DNA from: Cloeon dipterum | Lineage: Eukaryota; Arthropoda; Insecta; Ephemeroptera; Baetidae | DNA length: 64,000 nucleotides | Direction of reading: 5' to 3' | Assembly: GCF_949628265.1 (NCBI RefSeq) | Contig: NC_088787.1 | Location: forward strand, 11,088,501-11,152,500 | In this document: piece by piece, positions 12,440-24,045 of the stretch | Layout of the letters: the number at the start of each line of letters is the position of its first letter | Position numbering within the stretch: the stretch's first letter is position 1 | Position numbers and translations under genes: made by a program | The notes under the pieces: generated by a model | What the model saw: only the letters and a program-made list of their open reading frames with translations | Told to the model about the DNA's origin: nothing | Database searches by the model: none

Positions 12440-14172
12440 CAGGCCCGGACTGGCACCAAATTTTTTACTGGGGACTTTTGATTTTCGCGGCCCACTACCT
12501 CCCCCCCCCCGAACTTTAATAATTTTCAATTGAAATAAAAGGCAGCTTCCTCGATGGATAGAGAGCAGGTTTGGAAAAGACCGGCATTTAAAAAAACGCG
12601 GTGCAGTGGTAAAAAGTTTTTTTCGATTTTTTACCATTTTCTTGCAGACCATGTTTGAATCTCAGTTTTCAATAATTTTCTAATTATTTGTTCATGACCT
12701 CGACTTCAAACTTTTTGGAGAAATTGAAGCAGCAAATGGCAATTTAAAAGAAAAAAATGCGTACAGTAGAGGAAATTTTGACCACTTCCGACCAAAAATC
12801 TTAGATTTTAACAAGGGGAAAATGGAATGAATTCATTTCTTGATTATTTTTGCGCAAGAAAAGGTATCAAAAGCGATCGGCCGCTTCTCGTACTCACTGT
12901 GATGCCGCTCGCTTCAGTCTCAACTGAGAACGAGTATTTCGATCTAACAGTGAGTACGAGAAGCGTCCGGCCGCCTCTGTTACTCACTGTGAGACCCAAA
13001 GTTGCATTATTAATTTGAGAACAGCATTTTGATACTCAGTGAAAAAATTTTCTGTGAGTGAACCATTAGCCGAAACTAGTAGAGCAGGATATTTCTGTTC
13101 TGTAGAAATGCGGAAAAATATAAAGCTCGCTATTCACCGAGGAAGCTGCCATTCATGTCAACTGATTTTTAACTGTACGGATTATTTAGTTGTGCAGTTT
13201 AAATATATATCATCTGATATGGATGGAGTGACGTCAAATGGATCAATAATCGACCTATTCTGGCCTAATTATTTTGGAAAACTGGGAAAACTTGACAGTT
13301 GAATAAGGTTGCGTTGTTAAAATCTGTGTTGCTCAAAATTCACTCTTGTACGAGGTTCAGAGCACTAAATATTTTTGTCAAATTGTCAGATTAATATCAC
13401 CTTTTTTCCCTTTTGAACAAATCAGTTTGACATTAATTTTTTCTTGATAATTTTTTAAATGTTTGACTTCTAAATAAAATTAGAAACGTATACCAGAGCA
13501 CTAACAACAGCCAGCCTGGCAAAATCTTGGCCAGCCGCTTTGGTTTTAGCTCGCCAGGCACGCCAGCCGCCGGTCAAAATTTCGATAATGGAAAAAAGAA
13601 GTTTTAGCTCCTTTGTTGGCCTATTTTCATCAAAAAATCTAATTAAAACGCAGCCCAAATAATGCATTCAATAATTTCCGCGCTAGTTTTAAACACACAT
13701 AGCGAATTTTTCAATCTCGAAGTGGGGGACACCGATTCCTAGTACCTGATCAACCTCTCGGTTTAATTTCTATTCCTGAGTGCAAAGACGGAAAAAAAGA
13801 TGATAGTTTTTCCCGTTTCCTCACTCCCCAACAGAAATATGATAAAATAAATTTAATGAGGAGCGGGCCAAACGGCCAAAGCGATGGGCAGGTGGGCATG
13901 CAACAAACGTAACGAAAATGAAACTTTATTTTTTCGATTTTTTTTTTTAAAAGATTTTTCCTATGATTTTGAAATTATTTTAGCTAAAACAACGAATTGA
14001 ATAATAAGAGCGTGTGTTGCCTCCAGCCCCAGTCCCAACACGGGAAAGCCACTAAAAAATATGGGCCGCGACAGCCACAAACGCGGGCCGCTTGACAGTC
14101 TTGGAAATATTCGGCGGTCCGGGCGGCCCACCGGGGTTTCGCCCGGTGTGCCCGATTACCAGTCCGGGCCTG
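12440..14172. mobile_element. hAT-like non-autonomous DNA transposon
   Basis: Perfect 14-bp terminal inverted repeats: CAGGCCCGGACTGG at 12440-12453 and its complement at 14159-14172. Each end is flanked by 8 bases that match 7 of 8 (GGGCCCCT at 12432-12439, GGACCCCT at 14173-14180). A CAGG start and 8-bp duplication are hallmarks of hAT elements. The 1,733-bp interior has no transposase open frame, so mobilisation in trans is inferred. Short internal inverted and direct repeats around CTCGTACTCACTGTGA occur at 12877-12996. Confidence 0.75.
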
Positions 14173-14180
14173 GGACCCCT

Positions 14181-15462
14181 CATGATGAATGCATGTTTTG
14201 CAAAGGAATTTCGCGATTTGCTTTAAAACCTTTCGTCTGATGTTTGCAATTTATTGCAGCCTCTTAACATAGATATAGGTGTAGAGATATCAAGCACCTG
14301 ATTTTTAACTACGCTGGTAGATTTTTAATAAAAGCTCAATAAATTTGAATCAATTTTGAGAAATCCGGGTTCGATTGTCCCGTTATCATATTTAAACACC
14401 TTATGGGATGTTGTTAAATGGTAAGCCACAATTTTGAATGCAAATTTAATTTGCAAATATTCTGGCTTCCATTTTTAAAGAAATCCATGCCACCAAAATA
14501 TTTTTAATATTCACTGTACAAATTGTGCATGCATTTTTGCGAATCATGCGTGTTAATTATTAAAGAGTAACGTTTATTTTTTTTAAATGTACATTATATT
14601 AATCTATATGCATAAATGTCGCTGAATAGGTTTTTCGTTTTAAAACTACATTCATAAAAAATTTATTAAGTCATTATGATGAGTTCCTGACAAACAAAAT
14701 GCAGATTTATATTCTAGTATGCAACTCTTATGCATAATAATGATGGTAATTATGTATCTATTAGAGCATTGTGTGGTATTCACTATAAAGTTAAATAATC
14801 CACTGTCTAAACTTTTATTACCGCGCCTTTTTTAAAATAGAAAAACCACAACCACAGCCGTCCTGACCACAACCGCAGTTGCAGTTAACAGCAAAATTAC
14901 CGCTATGCTGCAAATTATTACTATGCAATTCCTGATGATTAGAACTTGGAACACAAGATTTGAAGATCCAAAGAACCCAAAAAGTAAAAAATATAATTTT
15001 TGGGTTTAATTTTTTTGAAGTTAACTTCCTGAAATCTAAAAATAACGCCAATTACCATCATTAATATGCATAATTGTTTACTGATACTTTATTCGTGTAT
15101 AAATCGATATTTTATCTGTCAGCAACACATCGTTACGCGTCCGGAAAAAAAGTAAATATGCATTGTGCGTCAGCGAACAAATGGTACATCTGTCAAAAGG
15201 TAAATCGTGAAAATGGTAAATATGCACTTTTGACGCAAAACGATTTTATTCCACCAATGAAAGATTTGGGTCAAAATATATGGGGTGACTCATTTTTGCA
15301 TCACTAGTGACATCTATATGCAAATAAAGGAAAATTTTGATTTAGCTTATAGACTGACATAAGGTGTCATTTGCAAAAATCTGTGAAAAAGGTGAAAATC
15401 AATAAATTTTGGTCCAGGGATCAATGGACTTTAAAGAAATTTTTTTTTGCGCAAACTTTGCC
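14181..15462. other. AT-rich stretch, nothing recognised
   Basis: No coding exon, RNA gene or clear repeat seen. A tRNA T-arm-like string near 14367 lacks the rest of a cloverleaf. Confidence 0.5.
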
Positions 15463-15905
15463 TTAAAGAGGAATGATACTGGAAAAGCCTGGAAAATGCT
15501 TGTTGCCAATGCATAAACTCGTCCCTTAGGATTCAGTTAAAGCCTAAATTGACCTAAGGAGCGCTGTAATTTTTTGAGAAAATTGGCTTGAAAGTTACCG
15601 TGCTTTTCAAATGGTAATGGCTGTCTCCTAACTTGAAATCCGATTTAATTTCAAAACCAAGAGTTTCCCCAATAAGTGGCATACACCGTTGGACAGATCT
15701 CGACGAGAGGAATCGGAATATGCCAAGAAAATATGTTCGAGCACTGTAAATTTTGGAGAAAATTGGCAAAATTTGAATTTTTATTGTAGGAAGGTCATTT
15801 TTTTATTATTGCAAATTGTTGAACAAATTGTTTATCGGTCAATTGTTTAAGGCATCCTACAATTTAAATAATTTTCAATTGTTGCCCAGTATCATTCCAC
15901 TTTAA
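15463..15905. mobile_element. 443-bp TTAA-flanked MITE, copy 1
   Basis: The element begins TTAAAGAGGAATGATACTGG and ends with the complement of TTAAAGTGGAATGATACTGG. That gives about 16-bp terminal inverted repeats between TTAA target copies. It is the same length as the inverted copy at 20009-20451. The TTAA target recalls piggyBac, although the end sequence is not the canonical CCC. The interior has no plausible protein. Confidence 0.75.
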
Positions 15906-16300
15906 TTGACCGAGAAAATAGTTGAAAAAACTCCGAATTTCTAATTTTTGCGGGTTTTGCGGGCGTTCGAAGGTCAAAATCTGGGAATTTCGAGTACTTT
16001 GTAACTTTGCTCAGGGTGGTTCTAGAACAAAAATTAAAAAACCGTTTAACTCGTCTCAACATGGCAAACAACTTTTATATTGACCTCAAAGTGGTAGGTC
16101 AAAGGTCAAGGTCATAAAATTGATTTTTTATTTAAAACTCGAATTTGAAATTGAATATACTAAAATTTTTTATTTTTTCCATAGCCATTTTGTAGAGTAC
16201 AGAAAGTTTAGTTAAAAACATTAAAATTTGGATTGGAGTTTTTCTTCGTTTTATTAAAAAAAATGGAAACTTCGAAAAACCGAGGTTGTTAAAAAACGAT

Positions 16301-16942
16301 GATCGACTAAATCTCGACTTCTAATCATCTGATTTTGAAAAACCGCATACCGTTAGACTCGTCTCGACGTCTCAAAGTGCACTAAAGTGGTACGAGACCC
16401 ACTAACCCCCAACCCCCATTTAACCCCCTCAATAACGGAAAATTTAGCATTTTTTCGTCTGTTTCAACACATTGGCACGACGTTGACGAGTAATTGCCCT
16501 CTTTAAACCCATTCAGTTACTTAGTTCACTTAAAAACTAGTCAAACGGTACATATTTTTCGTAAATAGGACCACCACAACCCGAGATTCGGGTGCACAAA
16601 GCTTTTTTTTATCAAGACGCGATGCAATAATATGCTCGATGATCGCCCAAATCTCGACTTCTAATCATCTGATTTTGAAAAACCGCATACCGTTAGACTC
16701 GTCTCGATGTCCCAAAGTGCACTAAAGGGGTACGAGACCCACTAACCCCCAACCCCCATTTAACCCCCTCAATAACGGGAAATTTAGCATTTTTTCGTCT
16801 GTTTCAACACATTGGCACGACGTTGACGAGTAATTGCACTCTTCAAACCAATTCAGTTACTTAGTTCATTCAAAGACTAGTCAAACAGTACGTATTTTTT
16901 GTAAATAGGACCACTAAAACCCGAGATTCGGGTGGCACAAAG
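16301..16942. repeat. two-copy tandem repeat, period 340 bp
   Basis: A unit of about 300 bases at 16301-16600 is repeated with roughly 95% identity at 16641-16942. Shared landmarks are AAATCTCGACTTCTAATCAT, CCGTTAGACTCGTCTCGA, ACCCCCAACCCCCATTTAAC and CCCGAGATTCGGGTG. The units carry the dispersed TCGTCTCGA core found elsewhere in the window. Confidence 0.75.
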
Positions 16943-17019
16943 TTCCAGAGGTAGAAAAAAAGCAGAAATTGGGGTTGGTGGGGTAGGTGACCACCCCCAA
17001 AACCCGTTGGCTGTCTAGG

Positions 17020-17155
17020 GGAGGTTGAGACGAGCCAAACTGCAACTTTTTAAATGCGCAACTTAAGTGGGTAGACCAAACAAAGTTGCGCAACTTCTGC
17101 AGGTGGACCAAAAAAAGTTATGCACTTTTAGCGGGACCAGGACGATTTGTAAAAA
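17020..17155. repeat. inverted partner of the tandem block at 12115
   Basis: Contains TTGCGCAACTTCTG and GTGGACCAAAAAAAGTT units and ends GCGGGACCAGGACG, the reverse complement of the block at 12115-12270. Confidence 0.55.
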
Positions 17156-17394
17156 ATTGACCTACCACTCCTGCGCGAGTGAGGACTGTATGAGTGCAAA
17201 TTCTGTGATAAACCAATCAGTTTCTACCATTTCTTAGAATGTGAATGCAATTTCGACGGGGTAACCAGTTACAAAACGTGGCACGCCCCCAAACATTTTT
17301 TGTTTCCCCTAACCTTGAAAAGGTGGCGCCACCTACCCACTGACTACAGATCTTAAGGACTATTGTAAGAATCAAAGCGTCATTTAGTTAAAAG

Positions 17395-17995
17395 CGACCC
17401 CGGGTCCCCGTGCTCGTCCGGCTCGTTTCGGCCGCCTCCACCACCTTCGCGAATCTCTCCTCGATCCGACGACCCGCCCCGTAAGTGCCCCTTGTTCGCG
17501 GGGCTCCCGAGCACCCCTTGGATGTCACCGGGCTCCCGCGACGACGGCGCCTAACTCCACGACCCCCGCGCTAATGCCCACGCGAACTTCGGCCCGATCG
17601 GAGCGGCCGTTCCGAAGCCGACTCCGGGGATGCGAACTTCGGGGCCCCGCCGCGCCCCGCGTCCCCGGGTCCCTACACCGGTCCGGCGTCTCGCCCCGGC
17701 CGCCTCCGGCGCCCCCGCGAATCTCGCGCCGGTCCGCCGCACCGCCCCGCGCGAAGTGCACCTCCTTCGCGGGGCTCCCGGGCGCCCCACGGACTTTTGC
17801 GGGGCGAACGCGCCCGCACGGCGGCCTCCGGGGCGGCCGCCGGACCCGCGCGCCGAATTTCGGCCCGATCATTAGACGAAAGTTCGGTCGGGGGCGGTTT
17901 TCACCCCCTTCTGGGCGCGTCCGGCGCCCAGGCGCCCATTCGCGAAAACGCTCGCGGGGACCTCCCCGGCCGTGCTACGCTCTCAGCTCGAGTTA
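17395..17995. repeat. GC-rich CpG-dense imperfect tandem repeat
   Basis: A 600-base block far richer in GC than its surroundings. Two diverged copies about 262 bases apart can be aligned: GGGTCCC...GGCCGCCTCC...CGCGAATCTC...CCGCCCCG...TTCGCGGGGCTCCCG at 17402 and again at 17664. TTCGGCCCGATC occurs near the end of each. The long open frames on both strands (for example 17574-17996 plus and 17525-17872 minus) reflect the composition. The last part, with CGCGAAAACGCTCGCGGGGA, recurs diverged at 21405-21475, so the block belongs to a repeat. Confidence 0.6.
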
Positions 17996-18424
17996 GAATT
18001 TTTCGATTTCTTCGTTTTTTTCATATAGTGTAAGAGATAAAAATCATTATGGACGATTTTCGCGATAGGATTAAGGGTAATTGTCAATTTTTTCCGACTT
18101 TCTTTGCCCATCCTGAATTTTACATATGTTATTAGGGATGTTTCATAGTGTGTAACCTGAAATTTTGAGCAAAAAATTCGGGGGCTTTTGTTGGGAAATC
18201 GCGATTTTCGAAAATTGAAAACTTCAGATAGTAAATCCGAAATATCAAGTTATCTTCGGTCCATATTGGAATTTCGATGTGGTTTTTTCACCTCCAGGCG
18301 TAACTTTTTGAGTAGAACATGTTTGCCATTGATCAAAAATTTGTAGGTCAAAGGTCAAGGTCACAAATTCGCATGCCAAATGTTTGGTTAAAAATATCGC
18401 AAAATACGCCCCCTCGGATTTTTT

Positions 18425-18754
18425 TCATGAAAACGTAAAAAATGTAGCCCTAAATGCGTAGAATCGAATGGTGAAGAGAAATCGATGGGCACTCTCATAG
18501 TTTGCGAGATATATTGAATTTAAGGATTCGTGTCGAGCGTCCGGCACGACGGCAACATCATCCGGCGATTTTTTACTTTCGTAATTTACGTCGCAATTTG
18601 ATCTGTAACCCCACATGTTATGCACATGATTACCTAGAAAAATAAACGAGCTTTCCAGTGGTGTGTTTAAAATTTTTCTTGGTCTCAAACTTTTCAAGTA
18701 ATAGCGGCGCGCGAAAAGAAAATAGAGAATTTTCAAATATTGACATTTTAGCAA
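18425..18754 (-). other. 109-codon open frame in the left palindrome arm
   Basis: The translation starts MLKCQYLKILYFLFARRYY. It has no recognised domain, no splice support and a hydrophobic/basic character. Its twin in the right arm is nearly identical, which follows from arm identity and does not by itself show coding. It is recorded because it is the only intact frame in the palindrome. Confidence 0.2.
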
Positions 18755-19034
18755 ATTTTAAAACTCGGGTTCTAATTATCAGAATTGCAAAAACTACCCA
18801 CCGTTGGACTCGTCTCGACCTACCCTAACCAGCTGAAAGGTTTAGGGGTGCTTTTACCCCCTACTCCTAAGATGCTACACTTTTTTTACTTTTTTTGAGG
18901 GGGTTTAAATATATAAACTTAGGGGTAGGTGGTAAAAGCACCCCTAAACCTTTCAGCTGGTTAGGGTAGGTCGAGACGAGTCCAACGGTGAGTAGTTTTT
19001 GCAATTCTGATGATTAGAACCCGAGTTTTAAGAT

Positions 19035-19364
19035 TTGCAAAAATGTCAATATTTGAAAATTCTCTATTTTCTTTTCGCGCGCCGCTATTACTTGAAAAGT
19101 TTGAGACCAGGAAAAATTTTAAGCACACCACTGGAAAGCTCGTTTATTTTTCTAGGTAATCATGTGCATAACATGTGGGGTTACAGATCAAATTGCGACG
19201 TAAATTACGAAAGTAAAAAATCGCCGGATGATGTTGCCGTCGTGCCGGACGCTCGACACGAATCCTTAAATTCAATATATCTCGCAAACTATGAGAGTGC
19301 CCATCGATTTCTCTTCACCATTCGTTTCTACGCATTAAGGGCTACATTTTTTACGTTTTCATGA
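19035..19364 (+). other. 109-codon open frame in the right palindrome arm
   Basis: Mirror copy of the frame in the left arm, with about four substitutions. No domain is recognised. Coding status is unproven. Confidence 0.2.
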
Positions 19365-20008
19365 AAAAAATCCGAGGGGGCGTATTTTGCGATATTTTTA
19401 ACCAAACATTTGGCATGCGAATTTGTGACCTTGACCTTTGACCTACAAATTTTTGATCAATGGCAAACATGTTCTACTCAAAAAGATACGCCTGGAGGTG
19501 AAAAAACCACATTGAAATTCCAATCTGGACCGAAGATAACTTGATATTTCGGATTTACTATCTGAAGTTTTCAATTTTCGAAAATCGCGATTTCCCAACA
19601 AAAGCCCCCGAATTTTTTGCTCAAAATTTCAGGTTACACACTATGAAACATCCCTAACAACATATGTAAAATTAAGGATGGGCAAATAAAGTCGAAAAAA
19701 ATTGACAATTATTACCCTTAATCCTATCGCGAAAATCGTCTATGGCCCGAAGCAGAAAAGAAGGCTAAAAATTTCTTAATTTTCAGAGTGTTGTTAATTT
19801 TAATTTTCGTGAAATTCCACTTCAAATTTTTAAAATAAACATGAAATATTTCTATTTTTTTGGTGCTTTGCGCCTCAAAATCTTCCAAAATTAATTGCAA
19901 CAACTACCCATCGTTAGACTCGTCTTGGCTTCCACTAACTAGCCAAAGTGTTAAGGGGGTGCTTTTTTTTACATCCCCTTTCAACCCCATTGCTCCAATT
20001 ATTATAAT

Positions 20009-20451
20009 TTAAAGTGGAATGATACTGGGCAACAATTGAAAATTATTTAAATTGTGGGATGCCTTAAACAATTGACCGATAAACAATTTGTTCAACAATT
20101 TGCAATAATAAAAAAATGACCTTCCTACATTAAAATTTCAAATTTTGCCAATTTTCTCCAAAATTTACAGTGCTCGGACATATTTTCTTGGCATATTCCG
20201 ATTCCTCTCTTCGAGATCTGTTCAACGGTGTATGCCACTTATTGGGGAAACTCTTGGTTTTGAAATTAAATCGGATTTCAAGTAAGGAGACAGCCATTGC
20301 CATTTGAAAAGCACGGTAACTTTCAAGCCAATTTTCTCAAAAAATTACAGCGCTCCTGAGGTCAATTTAGGCTTGAACTGAATCCTAAGGGATGAGTTTA
20401 TGCATTGGCAACAAGCGTTTTCCAGGCTTTTCCAGTATCATTCCTCTTTAA
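20009..20451. mobile_element. 443-bp TTAA-flanked MITE, copy 2 (inverted)
   Basis: Same length and ends as the copy at 15463-15905 but in the opposite orientation. TTAA bounds both sides and the terminal repeats read AGTGGAATGATACTGG and AGAGGAATGATACTGG. Internal landmarks shared with copy 1 are GAAACTCTTGGTTTTGAAAT and GCATATTCCGATTCCTCT. Confidence 0.75.
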
Positions 20452-20639
20452 TTGTTGTTTATTTTTGCCAAAGTCATAACATAAGACAAAAAATATAAAA
20501 ATTACAGTAAGATATTTTGATATCAACAATTTTGCCATGTTACATCAGGGATTAAAAATATTTTAAACCATCCAAAATTCAATCTAAATAACCACCCCCT
20601 CCCTTCTTTCAAACTAAAAAATGAAAATATTTTTAAATA

Positions 20640-22030
20640 ATGTGCAAATCAATTCAAATTTCCAGATTTTTAAAATGTTTTACTCTTTTCGAGGGGGATG
20701 AAGTAAAGCAACTAAGGGGTGATTGGTAAGTGCCTCTAAACCCATCAGCTGGTCAGGGTAGGTCTAGAAAATTCCAGCGTTGAGTATAGTTTTTACAATT
20801 CTGATAGTCAGTACCCGAGTTTTCGAGTTGCAAAAATAGCGACTTAGGGAAAATTTCTCTTAGTTGAAGTGGAATTCTTTAAATATAAACCAGTCTCTAT
20901 GAAATTTTCTACTAAGTTCAGACTTGTAAAGGGACCACATTTTTACCTTTTCTAATTTTCCAAAGCATATATTAAAAAATAGTTCAATTTTTTATATATT
21001 TGTAATTTTAAACTTTTAATCTTGTTTTAAAACTTATTGGAATTCTATTTGTTGATGCATAATTGCTTATTTATCTAATTCTCCTTTATAAACTAAATAG
21101 GATAAAAGACCTTCACAAACTAAAATTATCCATACAAAATATTCATATACCGGAAAAAATGCGTAACATACGCAAAATTGAAGAAAATTGCGGGTTTTAA
21201 CGAAATCCGATCCGAAGACCGAAATTGAAAACCGGAATCCGGTCCTTTTCCGTTTTTTCACAAGGAACCGGAAATATTTTAACCGGAATAGGACCGGACA
21301 GGATCTTCTCTGAGTTGGCTTAAACAATAACCGGAAACAACCGGAATAACTTTTTACCGGAACTGGAAAGACAAGATGCGAAAATCTGTTCTTGAATACG
21401 CTCTAGTTTTCACCACCTTCAGCGCGTCTCGCGCCCGCGCCCCCATTGGCGAAAACGCTCACGGGGACCACGACACAGCAACAGATAGAATGAAAATTTG
21501 TCGATATTTTGTATCTGCACTATCATCGGGTTATTTTCATATTACTAAATTTTTACTATCAAAATTGTAGCTATGGGGTTGAAGAGGGATGGGGTTGCAC
21601 CCCCAAAGTACTTTAGCTGGTTAGTGGAGGTCGAGACGAGTCCAACGGTGGTTAGTTTATGCAATTCTGATGGTTAGAACCAAAGTTTGGAAGTTTAAAA
21701 AATAACGGAATTGAAACGATTCATATTTTTTCGTGTTTTCGTGTCATCTTTGCACATCCAAATCTCGGGTTCTCAGCATCAAAATTGCAAAAACTAACCA
21801 CCGTTGGACTTGTCTCGACCTCCTCTGGGTAACTAAAGGGTTTTGGGGTGTTTTATATCCACCCCTAAGTTGCCATACAGCCTTGAACGATGCAATACTG
21901 AGCGGCGCCAGGAATGGTGGTCGCTTATTATCAAAATTTAAGTAATGGGGAATGGCTGTTTCACCCCCTAAACCCTTCGGCTGCTCAGAGGATGTCGAGA
22001 CGCAGCAGTAGAAATTGTGAATTTTTTTCA
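20640..22030. repeat. cluster of diverged core-repeat copies
   Basis: Copies of a roughly 120-bp unit with the core GGTCGAGACGAGTCCAACGG followed by TTGCAATTCTGATGRTTAGA occur near 20757-20815 and 21628-21680, and in reverse near 21760-21826. A partial copy lies at 21990. The GC-rich piece at 21405-21475 matches 17895-17962. No gene was recognised. Confidence 0.6.
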
Positions 22031-22398
22031 AATAAAAAGCAAATTAACATTGATATTTCATACCGAATTAAAAAGGGGTTGACAAAATAAGCCTATCAAT
22101 GCCCAAGCACTCTTCCCATCGCGTGGTAGTTTCTAATTTTCTTTTTTTATTTTGCAAGTATTTTGTATGCCTTTTATTTTTGTATTTTTAACTTCATTAT
22201 TGACATGCAAGAATAAGCAGGTATAAGAAAAATGTGCGTTCTTAAATAATGTCGAGGCTATGAAGTTATGCTCATAGATCAGAAAATAAATTTCAGATGA
22301 ACAACGACAGTTAAAATTGAAAAGGAATAAGGAAATCTTCCGTTTATATGTAAATAGTATTTCGACTTAATTTGAATTAGGGCTTCAATATCAAGCAT

Positions 22399-22808
22399 TT
22401 AACTAAAAGACCGTCTTTGACGAAGTTTCTGAGCTCACCAATCGATTCTTGAGGGTCGAATTAGGTAAAATGGATATATTTTAAGACCAAAAAGTCCGGC
22501 ACGACGTGCGTAACACAAGTATAACTTTTTACCGCCAAAAATATGAACCAATACGTGAGAAATGCGCATGCGTCAGAGACGGCACACACCAACAGCCGGC
22601 TACAAGCGGCTGACGGGAAGCCTCTCCTTGGCCACACCAGCTCTTGACGCATGCGCAGGTCTCACACATAATAGGTTCAATTTTTGACGGTAAAAAATTC
22701 TTGTGCTACGCACGTCACGCGGACTTCTTGGTTCCTATATACCTAATTCGACCCTCAAGAATCAATTGGTGTGCTCAGATACTTCGTCAAAGATGGTCTT
22801 TAATTTAA
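22399..22808. mobile_element. foldback element
   Basis: Arms of about 165 bases (roughly 22407-22575 and 22632-22800) are diverged reverse complements: GACCGTCTTTGACGAAG pairs with CTTCGTCAAAGATGGTC, GATTCTTGAGGGTCGAATTA with TAATTCGACCCTCAAGAATC, and ATGCGCATGCGTCA with TGACGCATGCGCA. The 57-base centre holds AGCCGGCTACAAGCGGCTG. There is no coding capacity. Confidence 0.75.
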
Positions 22809-23824
22809 AGAAGTATAGTGTAAGGAAAATCTTCAGAGGGGGCTCTTCTACAAAATTTAGATCCAACGCAAAGGTTGTTGGGAGAGCAGGTGCCTGTTTC
22901 CATTCCTCTGAAATAATAAATGGGTCTGCGTTACCCGCATACCAGGGGGGAGAATGAAGTAGAGGGTATTAGGCTGTGAAGGAACATAACAGACAGCAAA
23001 GCAAGCTGCTCGCTTGCTCTATTCATGACAATAATAGCGTCCACGCGGATAAAAGAAATCAGCCTGTTAAAGTGTGTACAGCGGCACTACTTGTCTCCTG
23101 TTTGCAGGCAACTTCTCACTCTTTGCTATCGTCATCCTGAGAATGATGGGAGTTGCATAATATTTTTTCACAAACAGAAATGCGCACAATATATGAGACC
23201 CCACAGTGTCATAAAATCAGTAATTTTTATTGAAAAGGATTATCAAAATTGACATCCAGCGTTTCGATTACAGAGAGAATAGTTTTCTTTGGCTAAATCT
23301 ACAGTTAGTTGAAAATTCAAATTTAAATTGCGTTTGGTTAGGTGAAACCCTTAGATGAGTCTAGTTTAAAAGAGATTTGATTCATCCACTTGTTTAATAT
23401 TGAAGTATTGATTTGTATAACTAAAAGCTGAAATTAAATTTATTGGAATTTTGCCTACTTACTTAGATGGGTTACATTTTAAACCAAAGAATTGTAAAAT
23501 TGAAGGTTGAGAAATGACCTTCGTTCTCCTTACTGGCACCTCTTGTTCCAGAATTAATCATTTTAAATACTATTAATGATGAATAAATTTCATTTTATAG
23601 TTAAATGTTTTGGGTTTCTATCACTTCATCAAGCTTATGCGAGATGATCGACCTAATGATAGCGAATAAAAACCAAAATTCGCATCCCAATAAAATTGCT
23701 AATGAAAAACATAAAATGGGCTCACGAGCCTCATTGGAGGAAACCCAGTCCAGCAAAGGAAAAGCTTGTGTAATCCGCACCGAGTTTTTTAAATTAAAAT
23801 ACTGTACATTCGCCCCATGTGAAA
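22809..23824. other. AT-rich stretch, no gene recognised
   Basis: Open frames at 22703-22957, 23025-23252 and 23605-23916 have no domain, start context or splice partners. Nothing further is supported. Confidence 0.45.
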
Positions 23825-24045
23825 TAAATTCACGCATGCTGGAAAGGTGGAAACGATCAAGTAGTGAGTTGGTGAGCCATTCAAATCCGAATGGTTTCGA
23901 AATTGCTAGAACCTAATGTGCGTGCAAATCAGACTGAAGTGTCTGAACTCGACCCCCTAAACATCACTTGGATTCTCAGACTATGAGAGGAAGGAAAGCG
24001 AGCGGCGTGCACTCACCAATGCGAGCTAACGGCTCAACCTTCAAG
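23825..24045. repeat. dispersed repeat family S, fragment
   Basis: Contains CATGCTGGAAAGGTGGAAAC and, further right, CCAATGCGAGCTAACGG. Both are family landmarks in the same order as in the copy at 10985-11310. Confidence 0.5.

Larger units (their letters stand above)
18050..19743. repeat. 1.7-kb near-perfect palindrome
   Basis: Left arm 18050-18871 and right arm 18918-19743 are reverse complements over about 820 bp around a 46-bp spacer. Each arm encodes the same 109-codon open frame pointing outward-to-centre or centre-to-outward (18425-18754 minus, 19035-19364 plus). The two frames differ at about four residues, so arm identity is very high. The inner ends hold the GGTCGAGACGAGTCCAACGG core and the AGGTCA half-sites. 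No transposase was recognised. Confidence 0.85.

Noticed and set aside
14367-14386. tRNA T-arm-like string
   Set aside because: No acceptor stem, D arm or anticodon arm can be folded around it.
17525-17996. Long overlapping open frames on both strands of the GC-rich block
   Set aside because: The frames are open because GC-rich repeats lack stop codons. Translations are Arg/Pro/Gly strings without domains.
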